Notes: generated by a model from the sequence alone, not told the origin. Counted from the first letter of the stretch, positions 7,275 through 14,634 are shown. The stretch is 20,107 nt of DNA from an uncultured Clostridia bacterium (GCA_946497265.1 CAMMKL010000003.1:1-20107), one strand, 5' to 3'. A program made the numbers and translations.

Positions 7275-8279
7275 TTATACATGAATGCTGACGGAAAGCA
7301 GAATCCGGTTCAGTCCCTGCGCCACAGTAAAAGCAACCTGTGCCACACACATGGCCGGATCGGTTTCGTGAGCCGTTACCCGAGGCGGATCAAACGATTC
7401 CAGCCAACCGGCCCGGCGCTGGCGTTCCAGCACAATCGCGGCTTGGGCAGCCAGCGCGGAACGGGAGGCCGCCGTATTTTTTCGGCCGGGCAGCATGGCT
7501 TTCAGGGCGGAGCGCACCGCAGAAATGGTCTGGTCAACGGCCAGGCGGGTAAAAAGCTCGCAAAAGCCGCCCTCTTTTTGTGTGACAACGGCACGTACCA
7601 CCCGCACTACGCCGTCAAGTTCCTCCAGCGGGGTAATGCCGCTGCGTACCAGTTCATCAATGCCGTCCTCCCCCAAGCTCCTGTCCAAACCCGAAATTCC
7701 ATACAATGCGGCGCCGTTTACCGTCTCTTCCCCAGATGTAAACCGGGCAACCAGCCCCGCCAATGCCGCTGAGACCGTCGCCGCCGGAAGTGCTTCGCCG
7801 TTTTCGTCCACACCGGTTTGCGCCGTGATAAGCAACCGGTCGCTTTCTAAACTTTCCACCCAGGAAGCCGGATTTTCCACCGGGCAGGCCAGCGCCCCCA
7901 GCCGTTCCCAACCCAACTTCAAAGAATTTTCCACGCTTTCAACCAGTTTTCGACCATCGCTTTCCACCAAACTGTCGCTTACCAGCGCGCAAATATCCTC
8001 TTCCTCCAGCAAGGCAAACGCCTGGGCATAATCCGTCCCCACCGGTACCGCAAGCACCTTTGACGCACCATTTTGCAGGGCGGCGGTACACAGTGCGGCC
8101 AGTGTGCAATCCCCAAAAAGCGTTTGGGCATCGGAAGGGTACGAAACGGCATAGATTTGGTTTGCCGTCCCTTTTTCTGCTTTTGCCACAATGCCCACTG
8201 CTTTTCCATCGGCACTCCAGACAAGGCCCGACCCTTCCTCATCCAGATAAACGCCCGGCCTTTCATGCATCGTATTCAA
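7275..8279 (-). CDS. Contractile tail sheath protein
   Basis: The 334-residue protein forms the contractile sleeve round the tail tube. The start is probably the TTG at 8279, which overlaps the upstream stop as TTGA and has GAGGGGGG seven bases ahead; an ATG at 8270 is the alternative. The N-terminus HERPGVYLDEE matches clostridial sheaths. The C-terminal domain is very clear: VVRAVVT, then TISAVRSALKAML, GRKNTAASRSAL and TDPAMCVAQVAFTVAQGLN, followed by a final beta strand, as in the sheath_1 family. The protein is short for a sheath, with little between the two ends, so the surface-exposed middle domains of larger phages are absent. Its presence establishes a contractile rather than siphovirus tail. 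Confidence 0.92.
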   Translation of the reverse strand: MNTMHERPGVYLDEEGSGLVWSADGKAVGIVAKAEKGTANQIYAVSYPSDAQTLFGDCTLAALCTAALQNGASKVLAVPVGTDYAQAFALLEEEDICALVSDSLVESDGRKLVESVENSLKLGWERLGALACPVENPASWVESLESDRLLITAQTGVDENGEALPAATVSAALAGLVARFTSGEETVNGAALYGISGLDRSLGEDGIDELVRSGITPLEELDGVVRVVRAVVTQKEGGFCELFTRLAVDQTISAVRSALKAMLPGRKNTAASRSALAAQAAIVLERQRRAGWLESFDPPRVTAHETDPAMCVAQVAFTVAQGLNRILLSVSIHV

Positions 8280-8719
8280 TGTATATCCCCCCTCACTTCC
8301 ACACCGGTCAGCATCGAAGCTTCCTCTTCCTGATCCGTCATCCGAAGAGGCAGAGCCACCGTACATAACAGCGAAAAGGCATAGAGCTCTCCGCTGTATT
8401 CCACACTTTTTGTCACCTTGATCTCCGCCACCCCGGTGTCCGCTTCCAAAAGGGAGGAACATACAGTGGAGAACAACCCGGTAAGCGCGCCTCCACCCTC
8501 CCGCTCCGGTACATAAAGCCATAATCCCAGCTCGGCTTTTCCCTCGTTTTTGCTGGCAGAAGCCCCCCGCAGCCCGACCGCCACCACCGGTTGGTCGAGC
8601 GGGCGGGAAACATCCAAAAAGGGATATGCAGAAACCACCTTACACCCTTTCATCCCTGAATGCATCTGCAACAATGCAATTACCCTCTGCGCCGCCTCTT
8701 GAACAGTTTCTCTTTTCAT
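8276..8719 (-). CDS. Tail terminator/completion protein candidate
   Basis: The 147-residue protein lies just before the sheath gene. The start ATG at 8719 overlaps the previous stop as ATGA and follows GGAGGTGG. An N-terminal helix (TVQEAAQRVIALLQMH) is followed by alternating strands, including QPVVAVGLRGASA, KAELGLWLYVPE and ELYAFSLLCTVALPL, giving an alpha-beta layout like tail terminators and gpU-type proteins, which cap the finished tail and dock it to the head. I recognise no diagnostic motif; the role is inferred from gene order. A role in stopping tube or sheath growth is of special interest here because no tape measure is present. Confidence 0.5.
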   Translation of the reverse strand: MKRETVQEAAQRVIALLQMHSGMKGCKVVSAYPFLDVSRPLDQPVVAVGLRGASASKNEGKAELGLWLYVPEREGGGALTGLFSTVCSSLLEADTGVAEIKVTKSVEYSGELYAFSLLCTVALPLRMTDQEEEASMLTGVEVRGDIH

Positions 8720-9066
8720 TTCTCCACCTCCGTATGGGATGCGGTACGCTTTTGCAGGATAGCCCACACATAGGCGGGCGTTTCCCCCACATACACCGTA
8801 TCGCTCCGTTTGATGGCGTACTCTCCGTCCTGTGCACGCAGATACGTGCCGAACGGCAGCTTCTCCAGCCGCTCGGAACACGGCCCCAAATACAAATAAT
8901 GCCCCCCGTCAATCCTTCCGGGCGGCAGAAAACTGCCGCCCAGATATATTTTGTTCTTATAGCGCAACGGCTGGATCACCGCTTTGATCGTCCGTGTTTC
9001 CTCTGGAAGCACCAGTGCCACCGCGCGCCCCAATCGGGAAAGCACGCGTTCCGCCTCCCCGCTCAT
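8716..9066 (-). CDS. Head closure / head-tail joining protein candidate
   Basis: The 116-residue protein is the second of three small genes between capsid and sheath. The start ATG at 9066 overlaps the previous stop as ATGA. Its centre is beta-rich (IKAVIQPLRYKNKIYLGG, then GGHYLYLGP, then GTYLRAQDGEYAIKRSDTV), with a glycine-rich turn between strands, which fits the small-barrel stopper proteins that sit under the connector and keep DNA in the head. The position matches. No sequence motif is decisive, so the call rests on order and predicted fold. Confidence 0.5.
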   Translation of the reverse strand: MSGEAERVLSRLGRAVALVLPEETRTIKAVIQPLRYKNKIYLGGSFLPPGRIDGGHYLYLGPCSERLEKLPFGTYLRAQDGEYAIKRSDTVYVGETPAYVWAILQKRTASHTEVEK

Positions 9067-9428
9067 GACAACACCCCGCAAAAGGCAAACCCGCCTCGGT
9101 CGTCCAGCAGTAAAGCTGCCTGAGCCTCTGCTTCCTTCCAGAGAGAAAAGGCGCAAGCCGCCACCGCCTGACGGTCGGTCGTAATCGAAAGATCCCCGGC
9201 CTTCATATCCTCCGAACGCGCCGCCAGGCTCAGGCAGTTGCGGTAATAAGCAAGCGCGGCCGCCGCTGCGTTCAGTACGCCTTCCTCCCGCTTCCCTTGC
9301 GGGGAACGCAAAAGCCTCGACGCAATGTCGTCACGCGCCCAACCGCACAAACCTGCATAAACGGCTACTTCTTCTTCCGTCAAACCGGCAAGCTGAGCAT
9401 AACGGCGCAGAATTTCCTGCAAATCCAT
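9063..9428 (-). CDS. Head-tail connector (gp6/XkdG-YqbG-like adaptor)
   Basis: The 121-residue protein follows the major capsid gene by 13 bases. The start ATG at 9428 has AAAGGAGGGG ahead. It is almost entirely helical, with helices at about residues 2-14, 16-27, 48-68 and 85-107, ending in a small strand. A first-gene-after-capsid position and an all-helical fold of this size are typical of gp6/gp15-like adaptors that form a ring under the portal. The helix ending in ALAYYRNCLSLAAR resembles the long central helix of such adaptors. Assignment is positional. Confidence 0.6.
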   Translation of the reverse strand: MDLQEILRRYAQLAGLTEEEVAVYAGLCGWARDDIASRLLRSPQGKREEGVLNAAAAALAYYRNCLSLAARSEDMKAGDLSITTDRQAVAACAFSLWKEAEAQAALLLDDRGGFAFCGVLS

Positions 9429-9441
9429 TCCGGCCCCTCCT

Positions 9442-10476
9442 TTACGAGCCTGTCTCGGTTTCTTCCTCAGGGACAACCTGCAGCAAACGGCACGCCTCGG
9501 GCAAAATCTTGGCAAACCCGGCAATGCAGCTGATCGAAGCGCGTTCCAACTGCCGGTCGATCAATTTATCGTATTCGGTCAGCACATCGCCCGCCTGCAC
9601 CATTTCCAGCGCGCAGTTTTTGTCCAGCCCAACGATGGTGTTCGCCGGTACGCAGGGCACATGCAAAAGGGAAGCCCCCATCGGGGTAATCATCTTTCCA
9701 GTCCCCTGGAAATTGAGCCCCGCCTGCGCATCCTTCATCTCCCCAATTGTCAGCAGATTGCTCATCGTGGCGGTGGAAGCCAGCATTGTGTTCAGCTCGT
9801 ACGGGGCCAAGTCGCCCCACAGCTTTACTAGATGCTCATAGGTAAACGCCGTCGCGGTCACCGTGCTGATTGCCGCCGCATTTTCATTCCCGTCCCCGTT
9901 TATGAGTACATCTACCGCATCCTTTACCTGCGCGCGGGAAATGTACGCACCAATCTGGCGCAGCATTACGGTAAACAGATCCAGCCTTTGAAAGCGCAGC
10001 GCTTCGTAAGAACTCACCAGCATCCGCCCACGTTTGTGCAGATGCACCAGGGTTTCCTTGGTTTTCACTACTGTCTGGGGTAAAACGGAACCCTCCATCA
10101 CCGGCATCAGGGATTTATCCCCTTCATCCGGCGTGGATGTGATCGTGCGGTAATCCAGCCCGTCAATCCGTGTCGTGGTTGCCACCAAAGAGGGCAGCAC
10201 GTTTGCCTGCTCCATTCCCTGCCGCACGGCGCGGGATACATACTCCGGAAAAAGCGCCGCCGAATCCGACGTCTGAAAGAATTTTTCCACAGCATCGGAA
10301 CCTGCGCCGCTCACGCGGATATCGAACCTCTTTAACTGACGCTGATAGGCGTCCAAATGTCCAAGCGGCGTTCCCTCATAGTTCTCAGAAGGGTCGAGCT
10401 CTTCTAAAATTCCACTGAAGCTTTTCCCCAGGGTCGCGTACATTCCTTTTTCCAGTCTGATATTATCAAACGACAT
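9442..10476 (-). CDS. Major capsid protein, HK97-fold
   Basis: The 344-residue shell protein begins at ATG 10476, preceded by a near-perfect AGGAGGT seven bases upstream, the strongest ribosome site in the block, as expected for the most abundant product. The N-terminal arm (residues 1 to about 70) includes a helix-rich section. It leads to LFPEYVSRAVRQGME, a common opening of the P domain after the E-loop region in phage capsids. The remainder has strand-rich sections (LMPVMEGSVLPQTVV, LVHLHKRGRMLVSSYEAL) and the segment NTMLASTATMSNLLTIGEM, typical of the A domain where subunits meet. The length is normal for a complete capsid protein, with no sign of truncation. It is preceded by the decoration gene. 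Confidence 0.85.
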   Translation of the reverse strand: MSFDNIRLEKGMYATLGKSFSGILEELDPSENYEGTPLGHLDAYQRQLKRFDIRVSGAGSDAVEKFFQTSDSAALFPEYVSRAVRQGMEQANVLPSLVATTTRIDGLDYRTITSTPDEGDKSLMPVMEGSVLPQTVVKTKETLVHLHKRGRMLVSSYEALRFQRLDLFTVMLRQIGAYISRAQVKDAVDVLINGDGNENAAAISTVTATAFTYEHLVKLWGDLAPYELNTMLASTATMSNLLTIGEMKDAQAGLNFQGTGKMITPMGASLLHVPCVPANTIVGLDKNCALEMVQAGDVLTEYDKLIDRQLERASISCIAGFAKILPEACRLLQVVPEEETETGS

Positions 10477-10526
10477 AATATACCTCCTGTATTCTTGTTG
10501 TACTATTTCTCTATTTGTAATTCTGG

Positions 10527-10859
10527 TTATAGGATCAGACCGCAAGAATTATCCTCCACATCCACCACAAGTACAGGCAAGCCCGTGTCTGCCTTTTTGA
10601 TTTTGCCGCTCACGTCGGCAACGATGTTCTGCCGGCCGATCAACACCGAAGAACCGCATTTGACACGGGCATAACCTTTGAGCAAAACGCTTACAAAGCC
10701 ATCCCTCGCCCGGATGGAAATCCCGCAGGGCACCTCCCCATTGGCGCACGCGGCTACCACGCCGTTTTTTTCCATGCGGACCGGCACGCCGGGATTAATT
10801 TCCCCGCTGGCCTCAAACGTTGCAATCCCTTCTCCAAATCCCTGAAACGATACGTTCAT
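10527..10859 (-). CDS. Head decoration/stabilisation protein candidate (DUF2190-like)
   Basis: The 110-residue protein lies between protease and major capsid genes, where decoration proteins are usually encoded. The start is the second ATG (10859), with AAGGAGG six bases ahead; the first ATG (10865) touches the ribosome site. It is rich in short strands and turns: ATFEASGEINPGVPVRM, then VPCGISIRARDGFVSVLLKG, then VKCGSSVLIG. The pattern of a G-x-P-V element followed by G-x-V-x-V-L-L-x-G is characteristic of DUF2190-type capsid cement proteins. It would bind the outside of the expanded shell. A 50-base gap separates it from the capsid gene. Confidence 0.68.
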   Translation of the reverse strand: MNVSFQGFGEGIATFEASGEINPGVPVRMEKNGVVAACANGEVPCGISIRARDGFVSVLLKGYARVKCGSSVLIGRQNIVADVSGKIKKADTGLPVLVVDVEDNSCGLIL

Positions 10860-10874
10860 ATTCATCCTCCTTTG

Positions 10875-11801
10875 TTATATCTGAAACGACCGGTCGCCTT
10901 CCGCCCGCCGGCTGCGATCCCGGCCTGCGAGCTGGGGCGAAACCGGAAACGTTTCTTCCATCTTTTGGCTGTATGCTTTGTGAAATGCCTTCAACTCGTC
11001 CAACGTCATCCTTTGCACAACTCGTTCCATCACGGGCAGAGCGATCCCAGGCTGCAAAATCCCGCTCAGGCGCACTACCTCCCGGCGCAGATTGTCCCGA
11101 TACTCGTCGCCCATCCCGGCCCGCTTTTCCAAATCCTCCAAATGCCCGCGCAGTTTACATACCTGGCTTTCGGTCAGGGTGCATGCCTTACCGCTTTCCG
11201 GCAAATAATGCTTAATCACGCCGGCCTCCCGTTGTGCAGGTACCGCTACAAACGACCATTCGTAAGCGTCGGAAGGCTCCTCTAAAATATGGTGGCACAC
11301 CCGCCCGCCGTAAACCTTGCCTTTCTGATGGCGGCAAGTCCCCCGCCTCACTTCTTCCCCGCACACCGAGCAGCGCACCGAACCCACCGAGCAGCCAACG
11401 CTTACCTCCTTTTTAATACCGGCGTCCAACTGTAAAATCAAATCCTCCTGAACCCCGCCCCGAGGCAGGTAAGCCTTGGCCGTCAGGCGGGCATACGGCT
11501 CCCCGAAGCTGGTCGTTTTTCCTTCTGGCCGCTCCACCCTACAGGAATAGATACGAGCCGCCTGGTTCGCGCTGCTGTTTTGATGGTCAAATATCCCTGT
11601 CCTGCCCACAAACAGCACCGCCAGCTTTTCCAGCGCCTCTGTGGTAAAACGCTCGTAATCCCGGTCGATCTCGTTGTCGCACAGCACCACGGAGAACGTG
11701 TATACTTCCTCGGCGGTCAGTTCCCTGCGGGTGTACCGGTTGATCAACTCCATATCCTGCTCTGTTGTTTCTCCGCTTTTTTCCACATAACCTTCCTTCA
11801 T
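10875..11801 (-). CDS. Prohead protease (XkdF/S78-like) with zinc-binding insert and scaffold-like C-terminus
   Basis: The 308-residue protein begins at ATG 11801, preceded by GAGGAG. It would cleave scaffold and capsid arms during head maturation. The N-terminal domain has the expected elements: a FDHQ motif (H73) as likely catalytic histidine, and the KEVSVG strand (S134) as likely catalytic serine. Directly after that serine there is a small metal-site insert: C144, C147, C156 and H158 (CSVC then CRH), seen in related prophage proteases of Firmicutes. Residues about 205-285 form a charged helix-rich region that may serve as built-in scaffold, since no separate scaffold gene exists. The key residues are intact, so the enzyme is probably active. 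Confidence 0.72.
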   Translation of the reverse strand: MKEGYVEKSGETTEQDMELINRYTRRELTAEEVYTFSVVLCDNEIDRDYERFTTEALEKLAVLFVGRTGIFDHQNSSANQAARIYSCRVERPEGKTTSFGEPYARLTAKAYLPRGGVQEDLILQLDAGIKKEVSVGCSVGSVRCSVCGEEVRRGTCRHQKGKVYGGRVCHHILEEPSDAYEWSFVAVPAQREAGVIKHYLPESGKACTLTESQVCKLRGHLEDLEKRAGMGDEYRDNLRREVVRLSGILQPGIALPVMERVVQRMTLDELKAFHKAYSQKMEETFPVSPQLAGRDRSRRAEGDRSFQI

Positions 11802-11823
11802 GCCGATTCTCCTCATCGTAATT

Positions 11824-12981
11824 TTATTCTATCATATTGCTGTTTGTATTAAGACGTTGCTCAATTTCGGCTGCGCGTGCGTTCAAAAGCCGCGCGTTTG
11901 CCAGCTCCACCTCGTCCTGCAAATTGATCTTATTCCATTCCACTTGAAAATCCGCCGGACGGCCATTCAAGCGCAGCCACAGGGAACACACCCGGCAAAT
12001 AACCGGATGCAGCATCCTGCGGTAGCTGTTCAGCTCGCTGGTCAGAAGATCTGCCTGTTGGCTGGACATCCGTTCCGTCGTACTCCAGGAAAGGCCCAGT
12101 AAAAAGGGCGGCAAGCCCAGCTTTGCCACAATCTGTTCCATCATTTGCCGGACCGGCACGGAACTGTCCAGAATCTGGTTGTCCGCCCCGATGACCTTTA
12201 CCTCCACATCGCCTACCGCAACAAAATCGGTCACACGATCCCCCTGCATGGCCTTACCCCACTCCCGGGCGATTGTTTGGGCGCGTTCCTTGGCATAGGC
12301 CCGCTCGGCGGGGTCGTTCCCGGGTTTACAGGTCACGGCAAAGCGCACATTCCCCACCCGGTCCCAATTCACGCCGATGGTCCGGTAAATACTCAGCAGA
12401 ATCTTAGAAACAAAGGGCAGCCCCTTTAAAATGCTCTCCCCATACAAGGAACCCGGCCGGGGATTGAGCGCCGAAACCATTATAAGCTCCTGCCGGGGAA
12501 CCGGCGCGCTTGACCCATCGGGTCCGCGCAGGCACACCTGCAAATGCAACGGCCCATCCCCTTCCTTTAGCTCGACATCCTCCAACGGCGCATGGTACAA
12601 GGCGGCAATCCGCCCGCCCACCGGTACAATTTCCCCTACTGCCGTGCCATAGGTAAGCATCTGCTCCATATAACCGGTGAGGAAACTCTCCATCCCCATC
12701 CCGCAGGCGCCCACCTGGACGTGGAGCAAAAAATCGTTTATCTCTTCTTCATCCCTTCGATCTGGGCAGCGCACCCGAAAACCGCCCACCAGTTTCGCCG
12801 TTTTGCAAATAGCGGCGTCGATCACCGGCACCGCCTCTCTGAGAGATCGGTAAAGCTCCAGCTCCCCCGCCGACAGGGGCGGATAACGGGTAGCGGCACG
12901 CCAGCTCTGTTCCAAACAGCGCGGCGCGGTCTGCACCGCCAGGGAATCTCCGCGCGGGGCGCGTCGTTTCCATATTTTCAT
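11824..12981 (-). CDS. Portal protein
   Basis: The 385-residue portal ring subunit forms the DNA channel at one capsid vertex and binds the terminase. The start ATG at 12981 has AAGGAGG about seven bases ahead; it follows the large terminase by 14 bases. Clear portal features: an early helical wing (ELELYRSLREAVPVIDAAI) with the following core strand LVGGFRVRCP, a middle region with ALNPRPGSLYGESIL (the loop around a conserved P-G-x-x-Y-G-x-S), and a late stem/crown stretch containing KLGLPPFLLGLS and a long helix SSQQADLLTSELNSY. The length is somewhat shorter than phage SPP1 but normal for PBSX-like elements. No truncation is visible. Confidence 0.88.
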   Translation of the reverse strand: MKIWKRRAPRGDSLAVQTAPRCLEQSWRAATRYPPLSAGELELYRSLREAVPVIDAAICKTAKLVGGFRVRCPDRRDEEEINDFLLHVQVGACGMGMESFLTGYMEQMLTYGTAVGEIVPVGGRIAALYHAPLEDVELKEGDGPLHLQVCLRGPDGSSAPVPRQELIMVSALNPRPGSLYGESILKGLPFVSKILLSIYRTIGVNWDRVGNVRFAVTCKPGNDPAERAYAKERAQTIAREWGKAMQGDRVTDFVAVGDVEVKVIGADNQILDSSVPVRQMMEQIVAKLGLPPFLLGLSWSTTERMSSQQADLLTSELNSYRRMLHPVICRVCSLWLRLNGRPADFQVEWNKINLQDEVELANARLLNARAAEIEQRLNTNSNMIE

Positions 12982-12995
12982 TTCCTTCCTCCTTT

Positions 12996-14246
12996 TTACC
13001 TTCGTGCTACCGATAAGGCGCAAAAGCCATCCTCCCCGCCGTCCAGAAAAGTCGAAACAAAGTAGCGGATATCGTCCATCGCGTGGTCGTTTTCCTTGCG
13101 CGGGGCGTCCCGCCCGCCCTCTTCCCAGCGGTACAGACTAAACTCCCGGACAGCATCACGGCAGTTCCGGCAAATTCTGATCCTGCCGGCCTGCAGCGCA
13201 GCCGCGGTGTTTCGAATCCCATCCAATACCTGGTTGTGCGCCGGCACGGCCCGATAGCGCCCGTGCCGCCGTATCACCTCCATAAAGCTGGCGGCGGATG
13301 GATCCACCAATACGCATTCCACCTCCCTTCCGGCAATCAGTTGACACAAAGCGCGGTAATGCTCCTCATCGGTACGGGAAACCCCTTCCCGGCGGGCGTC
13401 GTAATAATACTCGTTTATCCGGTACCAAGCTCCCCCGCATTCTCCCCACAAGCCGAACGAAGAGGGGTTCACCGTGCCGTAATCGCAGGAAACAGCATAA
13501 CGATCAAACGGCCCGGCGGGCACGTCGCAGAAAGCGTCCTCTCCGTCCATAAAGGGATATACCGCGCCTTCGGCCGCCACCCACTCGCCCAACACAAACC
13601 GTTGATAAAACGTCCCCGAGTAAAGCCCCTGGTACCGTTTGCGCATTGCGGGAGTAAGCGCCGGATTGTCCTCCATCGTAAAATGCAGGTATAACGCGTG
13701 CCGCTCCCCCGCCTTTTGGATCCATTCCCGGTAAAACCAATGCCCCGGATATTCCGGGTTGCAGTTGAACCAAAACTTGGATCCCTCTACCGAACAGCGC
13801 GCCAGCGCCTGCTCCACGAAGGAACGCGGCATCAACGCCACTTCGTCGAACAGTACTCCGGCAAGCGTCATTCCCTGGATCAGCGCGGCGGAGCCTTCGT
13901 CCCGGCCGCCGAAAAGGTAAAAACGGTTGCTCCTTCCGGCAAAGGAAAGTTCCAGCAGATTGTCCGACGCTTTCATTCGGCAACGAAACCCCTCCCGCGC
14001 CAGCAACGGCAAAAGCGGCGTGACCACATTCCGCTTCAGCGAACGGATCGTTTTTCCGCACAGGGCGAACGACGCGCCCGAAAACCGGCGGGTAGCCCAA
14101 GCCGCAAAGGAAATCCCCATACACACCGTTTTTCCCGAGCGCACCGCCCCATCGCAAATCAAAGCATCACACTCCTTGTCCGGGGAAGCGTCGCACCAAA
14201 AGGAAAGGACGCGCAGCTGCTTTTGGGAAAAAGGCAGAAGCTTCAC
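12996..14246 (-). CDS. terL: Terminase large subunit, PBSX family (XtmB-like)
   Basis: The 416-residue motor pumps DNA into the prohead and cuts it. The ATPase domain has Walker A GAVRSGKT (33-40) and Walker B VLFDE (131-135), with catalytic E135. A coupling-motif-like NCNP lies at about 161-164. The nuclease domain shows the three acidic positions of the RNase H-like fold: D255 in CDYGTVNP, D315 in VLVDPSA, and the D391-D392 pair in AMDDIRYF. All key residues are intact, so packaging could be functional. The start is GTG at 14246, overlapping the small-subunit stop as GTGA, with AAGGAGGGG ahead. The protein belongs to the terminase_3/PBSX group, many of which package by headful filling. Confidence 0.94.
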   Translation of the reverse strand: MKLLPFSQKQLRVLSFWCDASPDKECDALICDGAVRSGKTVCMGISFAAWATRRFSGASFALCGKTIRSLKRNVVTPLLPLLAREGFRCRMKASDNLLELSFAGRSNRFYLFGGRDEGSAALIQGMTLAGVLFDEVALMPRSFVEQALARCSVEGSKFWFNCNPEYPGHWFYREWIQKAGERHALYLHFTMEDNPALTPAMRKRYQGLYSGTFYQRFVLGEWVAAEGAVYPFMDGEDAFCDVPAGPFDRYAVSCDYGTVNPSSFGLWGECGGAWYRINEYYYDARREGVSRTDEEHYRALCQLIAGREVECVLVDPSAASFMEVIRRHGRYRAVPAHNQVLDGIRNTAAALQAGRIRICRNCRDAVREFSLYRWEEGGRDAPRKENDHAMDDIRYFVSTFLDGGEDGFCALSVARR

Positions 14247-14566
14247 CCGCTCCCCTCCTTTCCCGGCGCCCTTCCGCTTTGGGTCAGCGCCCTCGCGCCC
14301 TCCTCCATCGCCCGGAACAGAGCGGATCCATCCTGTTTTCCCGCCTCCAGCTCTTCCAGCTTTTCCAAGGCGCGAAGCCGGTCAAAAAATTTGATCTCCA
14401 TACTCCCGTCTTTCGGCCTGCGAATCTCCGCAATGTTGAAAAAATCCATTCCGGCAAGCTCACCCGGCTCCGGATGCTCGTCGTATAACAGCCGAATGGC
14501 GTCCGATACGCCGCCGAACGCCAGCTTTTCGTATCCTTCGCGCGCTTTCTGCCGACTTTTCTTCAT
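14243..14566 (-). CDS. terS: Terminase small subunit-like, short form lacking the DNA-binding domain
   Basis: The 107-residue protein is the first gene of the block. I place the start at ATG 14566, with GGAGG ten bases ahead; a longer frame starts at ATG 14587 but that ATG precedes the ribosome site. The region FGGVSDAIRLLYDEHPEPG, then FFNIAEIRRPKDGSMEIKFF and DRLRALEKLEEL, resembles the C-terminal half of XtmA/terminase_2-type small subunits, where a K/R-rich strand precedes a DKLKAL-like helix. No N-terminal helix-turn-helix is present, although typical relatives have one that recognises the packaging site. The remaining part is probably the oligomerisation and large-subunit-binding region. 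This loss would favour non-specific packaging. Confidence 0.72.
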   Translation of the reverse strand: MKKSRQKAREGYEKLAFGGVSDAIRLLYDEHPEPGELAGMDFFNIAEIRRPKDGSMEIKFFDRLRALEKLEELEAGKQDGSALFRAMEEGARALTQSGRAPGKEGSG

Positions 14567-14600
14567 GCATGCCTGCCCTCCTTTCATATCCCCCGTAAAA

Positions 14601-14634
14601 ACAAGAAAAAGTTGCCCTTTTGAGGGCAACTTTT
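14601..14634 (-). terminator. Intrinsic terminator or attenuator just upstream of the small terminase
   Basis: On the minus strand an 11-base perfect stem, AAAAGTTGCCC (14634-14624) with GGGCAACTTTT (14617-14607), closes a six-base loop and is followed by a U-rich tract to about 14597. It is oriented to stop minus-strand transcription 40 bases before the start of the phage-derived operon. A convincing promoter between it and the small terminase is not visible in the roughly 40 bases available, so the operon is either read through this hairpin or controlled by it. Confidence 0.8.

Larger units (their letters stand above)
2787..14566 (-). mobile_element. Domesticated prophage-like block: capsid plus contractile tail without tape measure
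   Basis: Eighteen minus-strand genes in the standard order of a contractile-tailed phage: packaging, head, connector, sheath, tube, baseplate, fibre. Adjacent genes mostly overlap by four bases (GTGA, ATGA, TTGA) or are separated by 13-50 bases with good ribosome sites, so it behaves as one operon of about 11.8 kb. All frames are intact. Absent are a tape measure, tail chaperones, holin, endolysin, integrase, excisionase, repressor and replication genes. The flanks are ordinary housekeeping operons and I see no att-like direct repeats. Module identity is established from protein signatures; domestication is inference from intactness combined with the missing functions. Confidence 0.85.

Noticed and set aside
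2787..14566. Type VI secretion or extracellular contractile injection system
   Set aside because: Large terminase, portal, prohead protease and major capsid are all present and intact, and no AAA ATPase (ClpV or eCIS type) or membrane complex gene occurs. A DNA-containing head is implied.
2787..14566. Ordinary active prophage
   Set aside because: No integrase, repressor, replication or lysis gene is in the block, no direct repeats resembling att sites were seen at 2589-2786 or 14567-14820, and housekeeping genes adjoin directly.
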